Origin: Cliona cf. orientalis
Taxonomy: Eukaryota; Porifera; Demospongiae; Clionaida; Clionaidae
Assembly (NCBI GenBank): GCA_963930775.1
Contig: OZ005697.1
Location: forward strand, 9,198,292-9,262,291
Reading direction: 5' to 3'
DNA length: 64,000 bases
Position numbers and translations under genes: made by a program. The notes under the pieces are model-generated. The model had not been told where the DNA came from and did not search any database. It was given only the letters and a program-made list of their open reading frames with translations. Each line of letters starts with the position of its first letter. Position 1 is the first letter of the stretch. Positions 56,872 through 64,000 of the stretch are shown here, piece by piece.

Positions 56872-57565
56872 CTGTTATGGTGATATCACTACATATGTAG
56901 CAAGATTGAGTTATGATAAACCACAGTGGACACTATACACTACCACACCCTTCACAGTTACATGGACATTCATATTTAAGGCAAAGGTACTATTCACAAG
57001 TATGCATGACATTGTACAAATTATAGTTACCAGTCACTCCCAGCTTGCACAGTCCAAGAAAAACTGGCAGATATTCAAGACTATTCTCCATAAAGATTGC
57101 TGCAGAATCGCCATGGCGAAGACCACTAGCTCTCAAGACATTAGCAATACGATTCGAGAGTTCATCGACCTCACGAAAGGTCAACTGGCGATCCTCAAAA
57201 ATGATGGCAACCTTATTCGGGTACTTCCGTACCGTCTCTTTGAAGCGGTCCGACAAGTAATATCGATTATCTCTGTTGGCTTTCAGTGTACGATTGATCT
57301 TAATCAAATTTGTAGCCATCCTATGAAAAAAAATTTTTTTTTTAATTGCTATAGCCTCTTTAATTAACAGCTATAAAGTAGTATAAAGTACTCACCACAA
57401 ATCTCTCGGGAGTGTCTTGAATACCAGTTTGGTGTAGAGTAGTCCGCCCATGCTCAGGAAAGTAAGGGTACCAAAAAATATCGAGAGCCATGTTGGTAAG
57501 CCAAATATCCGCATGACAACACCAGTAGCGAAGCCCGTCAATAGGCCTTTCGTTGGAAACGCCAT
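54422..57565 (-). CDS. SLC27A: Fatty-acid transport protein/very-long-chain acyl-CoA synthetase (SLC27A), copy B
   Basis: Eight exons (57565-57396, 57320-57031, 56809-56552, 56333-56062, 55969-55697, 55352-55197, 54997-54787, 54726-54422) close in phase to 644 aa. Every intron position and phase matches copy A, so this is a tandem duplication. Landmarks: N-terminal hydrophobic segments ([20 protein letters not shown]), [14 protein letters not shown] (residues about 245-258), [34 protein letters not shown] and [20 protein letters not shown]. All catalytic and binding motifs are intact. The last 25 residues ([16 protein letters not shown]) differ from copy A, although the part of exon 8 before them is nearly identical. 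Intron 5 carries the 150-base element. Upstream, on the opposite strand, lies the probable RNase MRP RNA gene. Confidence 0.93.
55420..55569. repeat. Dispersed 150-base inverted-repeat element, copy 2
   Basis: In SLC27A copy B intron 5; matches 16311-16465. Its right end, reverse-complemented, reads taccatatagatgcaagct, like the left end of copy 1 (taccatattt). Confidence 0.75.
56822..56870. repeat. (GA)n microsatellite
   Basis: A nearly pure GA run in intron 2 of SLC27A copy B. Comparable simple tracts occur at 40534-40573 (CT), 35941-35960 (AC), 45824-45854 (CA), 45162-45188 (AG), 18480-18497 (G) and 61242-61260 (C). Confidence 0.85.
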
Positions 57566-57727
57566 AGCTACCGGTGACAGAAAGAAAGGACTCAGACTTC
57601 AGGGCAAGGGCTCAGAGGTTTCCCTGTGGTGCGCTCTTTTTAGACACTCATTACTCGTGTCTATACCGGAAGAGGAAACGGTGTCTGCGCATGCGTAAAT
57701 CTGGAGAGGGCCACGTGGCACACAGGG

Positions 57728-57735
57728 TATAAAAA
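57728..57735 (+). promoter_or_regulatory. TATA box of the RNase MRP RNA gene
   Basis: TATAAAAA in a GC-rich context, 44 bases upstream of the start of the recognised RNA fold, so the real transcription start may be nearer 57757. A TATA box at such a place is usual for type 3 RNA polymerase III promoters, which drive MRP RNA in animals. No proximal sequence element could be confirmed. Confidence 0.55.
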
Positions 57736-57771
57736 GAGCGGGCTCCCGCCCTTTCACCTTCGAGGCACAGG

Positions 57772-58024
57772 GAAGATTCACCTCTGAGCAACGTACGGGA
57801 GCTGCGTGTACCTTTTGGTGTTGCGCAGTCTCCCTTTTTCAAGCTCTGGGGAAAGTCTCCGAACCCTGCGGCAGAAAGTGTCGGCTGTGAGCGCTCAAAC
57901 CCGCCAGTCAGTTCAGTTTCCTTGACTGTTCTCGGTCAGGGAGCGTGCGAAGAGGCCTGTTTTAGGCTGAGCATCTTGGACTGGTTGGCGGGCTCACTGT
58001 TGAAGCACAGTTATGTGAATGGCA
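57772..58024 (+). ncRNA. RMRP: Probable RNase MRP RNA (possible alternative: RNase P RNA)
   Basis: The segment at 57847-57878 contains TGGGGAAAGTCTCCGAACC then CTGCGGCAGAAAGTG, close to the CR-I region of human MRP RNA (GGGGAAAGTCCCCGGACC, then GGGCAGAGAGTG). Structure supports it. ATTCAC (57776-57781) pairs with GTGAAT (58015-58020) and CAAC (57789-57792) with GTTG (57999-58002), forming a P1/P2-like closing helix. GGGAGCTGCG (57797-57806) pairs with CGCAGTCTCCC (57824-57834) as a P3-like arm with an internal loop. GGCGGGCTCACT near 57988 resembles CR-V (human GGGGCTCATT). The length of about 250 bases fits MRP RNA (268 in human). MRP cleaves pre-rRNA in the nucleolus. I prefer MRP to RNase P because the CR-I flank matches MRP better. 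Ends are approximate. Confidence 0.75.
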
Positions 58025-58078
58025 GTAGCAAGCTGCTAACACAATGGAGCTTACTCTCTCTGTGCCTCCAACAACCAA

Positions 58079-58084
58079 TTTTTT
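58079..58084 (+). terminator. Candidate polymerase III terminator
   Basis: A run of six T, followed by a longer T9 run at 58092-58100. It lies about 55 bases past the folded RNA, so the primary transcript would need 3' trimming. Confidence 0.45.
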
Positions 58085-58247
58085 GTTGATCTTTTTTTTT
58101 CTCAAACCAAACAAAATTAATTTTCACACTTGACACATGACCGGGTAGTCTTCATCCGGCCAGAGCATCTGGGCCTTGTGTCATTGCATTGAATACAGGG
58201 TCGATTTCCTCTATTTTTACGAACTTGGCGAAATATTGAAACCGTAA

Positions 58248-61200
58248 ATGGCCGTTCCAGTAGTGAGCCTTGTTGGAGAGCACTGCCTTGGTCCGTGGAG
58301 AGAGGTAGCTGCTGTATGCCACGATGCTGCAGTGTTCGTGGATGATGGGGCGGGGGAGCTTCTACACTGGGCTGGAGGACTGGCCCTCCTCGAGGGGTAT
58401 ATCGGAGTCTATGATTTGTTTGGGGAACTGAGCCCTGTAGCAAGGGACTTTATCGCTAAGGTTGGCATGCTAATAATTGACTATTAGTGCAGTAAGCAAT
58501 GTAATTTAGACTCATCATATCCATTGTAGTTTAATGTTATGATTCTGCTTGATATCATACGCAAACATAGGCGTAGGAGCCATGGGGGCTCCGGGGGCTG
58601 CTACCCCCCTGTGTTTTCTGATATATAATTTATGCATTATGTACACATTACACTAGCTCTTGCCTATAGATCTATGGAGCCCCCCTTTATCGAACCATCT
58701 TCCTACGCTTCTGGCAAAGATAGATAATTTAGCCTAGCTCGTATCATGGCCTTCACCATATTTTTTTCTGTGTTAGGCGCCCTACTGTCATGTTGTGATT
58801 GTTGTTACGAGTTTTCTTCATGGACGTACGTCGGAGAGAATCTCAGGGCTCCTCTCTGACCTTCAACCCCTGGAGTGCCACGTGTTCTGTTCCCAATCCG
58901 AAGAAATGCACTCTGAACTCATTCCAATGCCAAGTGGGGAGGAGGAATGGGCTGGGCTTGGGGGTATGGCTGGTTACTCGCATTATGGCGAGTTTCAGGC
59001 ACTTCTCAAGAAATGGACTAATAGAGAAGTAAGTCTGATGATATTTGATACCGATTTCAATTTACGTACTTTTGTAGTTGGGTGTTCGTGTGTGTGTGAG
59101 TCATCTACCACTGTTCCACTGTGAGGTGTGTCCCGGTCTGTTCACCACGCCCCCTTACTCCGCCCTCTTTCCACTGCTACCGTCTGACGTTGAAACAATA
59201 CAAGCTCGGCTTATTAACGAGGTCACCATACCAGATACTTCACTATGAACGTGTATTAGATGCAGCTATCTATTTATTATCATTATAGGGTGATCCCAGT
59301 ATGTCAGTAGACCATCTTTACCAAGTGGATTTCGATATGCTGACTCATGACTTTCAAACTAGCCTGAAAGTATGTGTATGCTCACTGGTAATAATTTCAC
59401 TTACTTATTTGTAGTCTCTCTCTCCCTCTCCCTCTCTCCCACGCTTACCCAGAGTTTCACAAGTGGCCTAAACCACCTCCTTGAATCCCTGGACATGCAG
59501 GAGGAGATCTTCTCCCTTGGCTCCACCTCCAGATTCATCGCCAATCAACTCTCCAATCTGCCTGCTGCCAGGACAAGAAGAAAGGTAGAGAGCATCAAAA
59601 TTTAATTATCATACAAATCATTTTTTTATTTCTTAACTTAACAGACAGCTGCAAACAAGTGTTCCTTGGTGCTGGTGGACCGTAGCCTTGACCTTACCGG
59701 ACCCTCCCTCCATCCGACCGACTCCCTTGCCGATCGGATCCTCTCCCTCCTCCCTCACTGTCCCTCCGACAGCAACGACGTGTGCGTGGACATGGGACCT
59801 ATCACAGCTGATGGTAGTAGTGATAAAGGTGCTAGCGATGGAGATAGAAGGAGCAGCAGTGGTAGGATCATTCACGGCAGCCTGGCTCAGCCTGGCAGTG
59901 CTAAAGCAGCACAGCTGCTCAAGACACTCATACACTCCAAGCAGAAGGTTAATTATTGAACTTTTAAGCTTATGTAATAATAATAATAGCCAAATTGGCC
60001 CTTTTCTACTGTATTCTCCTCGTTTGGCTACTAGCCTCTGGATAGAATAACTACTTTTGAGATTAGTAATAATATTATACTTGGAGATTTTGTGAGCATC
60101 AAGAACCCCTGTATCTGTAATTTATATTTTGAGGTGCATCTTCATGTTGATGTATTTCAGGAGTCGATGATGGAGCTGTCTCGGTGTCTCCTTGACTCTC
60201 TCTCCCAGGAGGGTCTCTCTGTCAAACTCACTGGAAAGCTGGCCAGACCTTCAGCTCAGCAGCTAACAGCCTTCCTGCACCAGTTCAGGTAAATCCTATA
60301 TACCAGAATATCAAGGGTTCCCTACCAACTAAATGTCGTGATATGATTATTTCCAGGGGCCATCAAGATGCTATTATATCTCAGAAGTCAGTGATACAGC
60401 TGGCGTGCGCAGTGCTTGAGACACTGGAGTTGCCTAGCAACAAGCACTGGGACCAGCTGGCCAGCATTGAGAAGGTAGCGTTGAGTGTTGCTATTATTTT
60501 TGTATTTTGGGAAAGCATGCCTGCAGCCTCGAAATCACCCTTATCAGAATTATTTGTAGAGTCTGTTTATTGATAACTGCATGAGCATTTCTTCTGTATC
60601 TGTAAATACCGGGTACTTTCATTACAGGGCCTTATCCATGGAATTGTTGACAGTGAAAATCCAAGCATTGTGTCTCAGTTGACAGAACTCACTCAAAAAC
60701 AGCTCCAGCTCTCTTCCCCCACAGCACTACCATTATCACCATCTTCCCAGTCTTCATTACCATCATCATCACCAGGGGCTAAGGGGGGAGGAGGGGGAGG
60801 AGGGAGGGGAGAAGAGATCACCGTAGGAGAGATACTGGGTCTAGCAGTGGCCATGTTCTCACTGGCGGATGAAGAGCAGTGCGTGCGGAGTGATGCGGAA
60901 ATGACAGCATGGAGGGTGAGTTGGTTACCTCTATAGCTAGCGATTATCAGAATCATGTATTATTATATATAATATTATCTATGATTTTTATGTCTTCTGC
61001 AGGAGGTATTGGCAGAGCTAGTGTTGAAATGGAGAGAATGTGACTCTGACTCAGTCAAACTACTGGGAATTGGTAAAAAAAAAGTCTCTCTTTGTGTGTA
61101 GTATTTATAGATCTACTATGTTTATTCGGCAGAAAGATCTGAGTCGAAAATTCGAGTTCTTGGAAGATTGTCCACCGTATTTCAATATCTGCACCAACTT

Positions 61201-61939
61201 GGAGAAGCAAGGGAGCAGTTGACAATGTTTAGGTACTTTGTCCCCCCCCCCCCCCCCCCCAAACCCCCAAGCTGTATTAAAATTTAATAATTATGCTATA
61301 CGATGTCATTTACCTCTGCAGGCACACCCTCCACACTGATGACCACTCCCCTCTGCCCTATCGTCCCCTGCTCTCACAACTCGTGGACGCCATTTTCTCA
61401 CCTTCGCACCCTGACCTTTCTGACCTTGACTACCACCCTCAGGGCACCACTGCCACTAACATCATCAAGTCTGGATTCAGGTTCGTGGGCTAGAAACTAA
61501 ATTATTGGGGCGAGCCTGAGCAAAAGCTCACCCTGCCTGATGATATCTAGTTACCAGTATATTTTTGCTGGGATTAGGTTTGCCTGAGCAGGCAATGGGA
61601 TGGTTACACCTTAGATTCTGAAATAAGACTACTAAATTTCATGTATTGTACTTTGGCAGTTTGTTCATGAGTTCAGCGAGACCACGCCCACACCAGTACT
61701 CTACTATGCTGCTGTTCATAGTGGGCGGAGTTACATGTAACGAGGTGCGCCAAATCAGAGAAGTACTGTCATCAAGAAAAACTGATGTTCAAGTAAGAAT
61801 ACTTTAGATTTAACTATCATTCAATAATAATAATATTATTAATGTTTTGCATGTTTTATCCATTATTCAGGTGGTGATTGGTACTACAAGAATTTTAACT
61901 TTAGTTGATTTATTGAGACTAACTTTCCATCTTCATTAA
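58248..61939 (+). CDS. SCFD2: SCFD2, Sec1/Munc18-family domain protein 2
   Basis: Fourteen exons (58248-58460, 58777-59028, 59078-59221, 59289-59369, 59453-59584, 59645-59947, 60161-60288, 60357-60474, 60628-60915, 61003-61072, 61133-61232, 61322-61480, 61660-61792, 61871-61939) close in phase to 729 aa (human 684). Matching blocks include DDGAGELLHWAGG, VVTSFLHGRTSERI, TTPPYSALFPLLP, EIFSLGSTSRFIANQLSN, the Sec1-type CSLVLVDRSLDLTGPSLHPT, PLLSQLVDAIFSP, MSSARPRPHQYSTMLLFIVG then GVTCNEV, and the end RILTLVDLLR. Sec1/Munc18 proteins regulate SNARE-mediated membrane fusion; SCFD2 is a poorly characterised member. Exon 9 encodes a Ser/Pro run followed by poly-Gly, a low-complexity insert. The donor of exon 1 (AAG|GTTGGC) is weak but the phase fits. 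Confidence 0.95.
58566..58735. repeat. Small inverted-repeat element in SCFD2 intron 1
   Basis: aggcgtaggagccatggggg at the left is mirrored by ggagccccccttt and tcctacgct at the right; G- and C-tracts inside are complementary. Likely a non-autonomous transposon relic. Confidence 0.45.
61574..61617. repeat. Dispersed repeat fragment, inverted copy of 33791-33834
   Basis: ATTAGGTTTGCCTGAGCAGG and the following bases in SCFD2 intron 12 match GPSM2 intron 2 in reverse orientation. Confidence 0.6.
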
Positions 61940-62337
61940 CCAAAATTTAATAATTAATTACAGCAGAAAGTGACTATGGGATGGGTGCATGCTCATCTTT
62001 GTTTTGAAGGTATATGCTTATTATCATAATAATTATATAAAATGGACTACCATGCTTATGATTGTACAATTATAGTCATGGAGGTTTATCAAACGTTCCC
62101 AGAGCTAAGAGTCTAGTAAACTGGATTAAACTTATATATAGCCAGTAATGACAATAATAATAATATTATTATAGTGATTGGTGCAAATTGTGATACTCAC
62201 AGAATCCCCAAAAGCATGACATCGTGACTGATACGTATACATCTTTGATATTTCAATATAAACAAGACTAGTGTATGTGTTAGCTATTCTATTGGTCACT
62301 GATTGTGATAATAATAATATTATTATAAACGTTCATA
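61940..62337. other. Spacer SCFD2/beta-helix gene
   Basis: About 400 AT-rich bases with two copies of the palindromic AATAATATTATTA word. It must hold the SCFD2 3' end and the promoter of the next gene. Confidence 0.5.
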
Positions 62338-64000
62338 ATGAAAAATATTAGCATCTACTTACTTTTGCTACTTAAGCTTCTTTCTAGTATCGATAGCCAA
62401 TATGATAGCTTTATCAGGCACACATACATCATTCCAACAGAGCCAATTTCAGTATCATCGTCATCAGTTCAGTGTCCAAACGATAACAGTAATGTAAACA
62501 CCACTCGATGTTTGACACTGAATGAGCTGATTGACAGTCCTCCGGGAAGGCATGGTATGTTTCAAAGTCAGGAAGAAGTCATCTTTCTCTCTGGTACACA
62601 TGTTGTGGACGGAACTGAGAGAGACTATGTCTACAGTGAAAGATCTAGTAACTTGGTGTTGAGAGGTGAATCGAACGAAGTTACTATCATTTGTTTGAAG
62701 CCGTTTACTTTCATGTTTTCTCGAGGCAGATATGTCAAAGTGTCCAATTTGACTCTGATCAACTGTGCAATGAATAAAGAAATAAGGTACGAAACAGAGC
62801 GGTATTGTTGCAATTTTACACTTCTCTTTATTAATTCAAAAGGCAGCATGATAATAGAGAATGTTCAAATAACAAGCAAAGGCAGAGTTGCTATTGCTGT
62901 GTATGTGGCCGTGGAATTAGGTGCAACTGGTACAGAACCAACTTTGCAACTAGCATTCACAAAGTTGAAATTATCCAGTGGAATTATAATAGCTCCTTAC
63001 TGGCATTTTTATCATATCTATCCAACTGTAGCTAGTATTAGTATCGAAAATTCAAGTTTCATTGATTTGTATATTGAGGTTACAGATATTCACAGAGCGG
63101 ATGATCCACTGTCGCGCAATAAATTTGTTGTCACAATCAAAAATGTATCGTTCGAAAATTATAACACCTGGTCTTCACTGATATTCAGGGGAAGAAATAA
63201 TTCTTTTCTTGTGGTCAAACTAGAGGATGTAGTCATCAGTAAAAGCATGTCTCCCTATGTAATACATGCAAACCAAACAACGGTGATACTTGTGGGTAAG
63301 AATAAGTTTCATTGTAATCATGGAGCTGTGTATCTGGTGCACAGTAAACTGTCTTTCTCCAAAACTACCGTTGAATTTATAAATACCACAGTCACTAAGG
63401 GGAAAGCTGCTCCATTAGTTTCTGATGATTCAACTGTTGTCTTTAGGGATAGTTACGTTGTTTTCAAAACTAACCATGGATTAATTTGTGGTGGGATTAT
63501 TGGGACTGGAGGTTCAGTCCTTCGCTTTGAAGACAATTCAACTGTTCACTTTGAGAGAAATGAAGGAGACCAGGGTGGAGCACTGTCACTCAATAGGCAG
63601 ACAATATTGCAATTTTACACCTCAGCACCAGATTTAGCAATAAGAATAAGCTTTATTTCCAACGAAGGACAAAAGGGTGGAGCTATTTTTGTGAAGGATG
63701 AAGACTACATTAGCACCATTAATCGTACATTGAGGCCATCTGTATTTAATGAGCAAGTCACCAAATCTAATGTTGCACTGACATTCTCCAACAATTTGGC
63801 TCAGATAGGAGGCAACCAGATTTATGGAGGATGGATTGATTGGTTTGCTGGGGAAGATGAAATTGCTAGGTACAATCCAAACATGTCCAAGATTCTAGAA
63901 TTTAAAGATGATACTGATGTGTCTTCAGATCCCACTAGAGTTTGCATGTGTGTTAATAAAGTCCCAAACTGCAGTATAACTGAGCACCAAAAGGATATCT
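62338..64000 (+). CDS. Secreted beta-helix-like protein, 5' part (runs off the window)
   Basis: An open frame starts at ATG 62338 and stays open to the right edge, at least 554 codons. Residues 1-20 (MKNISIYLLLLLKLLSSIDS) are a textbook signal peptide with likely cleavage near Ser-Gln. The mature part opens TYIIPTEPIS, CPNDNS, RCLTLNELI, then runs through repeating short beta-strand blocks with Asn ladders and N-glycosylation sequons: VIFLSGTHVVDG, VKVSNLTLINC, ISIENSSFIDL, VTIKNVSFENY, FEDNSTVHFERNEGDQGGAL, ISFISNEGQKGGAIFV, LTFSNNLAQIGGNQIYGG. The G(G)AL/GGAIF motif repeated with F..N is typical of parallel beta-helix adhesins and pectin-lyase-like folds. It then reaches CMCVNKVPNCSITEHQ. 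I recall similar multigene families in demosponges, often with C-terminal membrane parts; the function is unknown. Confidence 0.82.
   Translation, partial: MKNISIYLLLLLKLLSSIDSQYDSFIRHTYIIPTEPISVSSSSVQCPNDNSNVNTTRCLTLNELIDSPPGRHGMFQSQEEVIFLSGTHVVDGTERDYVYSERSSNLVLRGESNEVTIICLKPFTFMFSRGRYVKVSNLTLINCAMNKEIRYETERYCCNFTLLFINSKGSMIIENVQITSKGRVAIAVYVAVELGATGTEPTLQLAFTKLKLSSGIIIAPYWHFYHIYPTVASISIENSSFIDLYIEVTDIHRADDPLSRNKFVVTIKNVSFENYNTWSSLIFRGRNNSFLVVKLEDVVISKSMSPYVIHANQTTVILVGKNKFHCNHGAVYLVHSKLSFSKTTVEFINTTVTKGKAAPLVSDDSTVVFRDSYVVFKTNHGLICGGIIGTGGSVLRFEDNSTVHFERNEGDQGGALSLNRQTILQFYTSAPDLAIRISFISNEGQKGGAIFVKDEDYISTINRTLRPSVFNEQVTKSNVALTFSNNLAQIGGNQIYGGWIDWFAGEDEIARYNPNMSKILEFKDDTDVSSDPTRVCMCVNKVPNCSITEHQKDI

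Noticed and set aside
57772-58024. Telomerase RNA or 7SK RNA
   Set aside because: No telomere-template-like CTAACC repeat in a suitable place and no 7SK 5' hairpin; CR-I and P3 features favour RNase MRP.

Overview
This is eukaryotic, animal-type nuclear DNA. Most genes are split by short GT-AG introns, and nearly every gene has a recognisable metazoan orthologue. Genes are tightly packed and often head-to-head, non-coding DNA is AT-rich and full of small inverted-repeat elements, and the right edge holds a secreted beta-helix-like gene of a kind I associate with demosponges. A sponge (demosponge) is my best guess, but this is inference. All exon boundaries were placed by eye from GT-AG sites and reading phase; in every multi-exon model given in full the phases close.

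Layout, left to right: first exon of a hamartin-like gene (TSC1, minus); AIMP1/p43 (plus); an expanded SKP1-like gene (minus); a TRM10-type tRNA methyltransferase (plus); a small orphan frame (minus); tubulin polyglutamylase TTLL11 (minus); two intronless fatty-acid amide hydrolases facing each other tail to tail; ZZZ3 of the ATAC complex (plus); a fucosyltransferase-like type II membrane protein (plus); a gene-poor 3.7 kb; the 15 kb spindle-orientation gene LGN/Pins (GPSM2, plus); 3.5 kb with only doubtful exons; an unrecognised 994-aa SQ/TQ-rich protein (minus); the C9orf78/TLS1 splicing factor (plus); two tandem fatty-acid transport proteins/acyl-CoA synthetases (SLC27A, minus); a probable RNase MRP RNA (plus); SCFD2 (plus); and a secreted beta-helix-like protein running off the right edge.

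Most neighbours are unrelated housekeeping genes sharing short divergent promoters. The one thematic link is lipid metabolism: FAAH-type enzymes release free fatty acids and SLC27A proteins import and activate them. Both families are duplicated here, and both pairs show patches of near-identity that look like gene conversion. The other main points are a candidate internal first exon in LGN that would make a GoLoco-only isoform (like mammalian AGS3-SHORT), the MRP RNA, the remodelled SKP1, and several families of miniature inverted-repeat elements sitting in introns. I see no CRISPR array, prokaryotic operon or virus.
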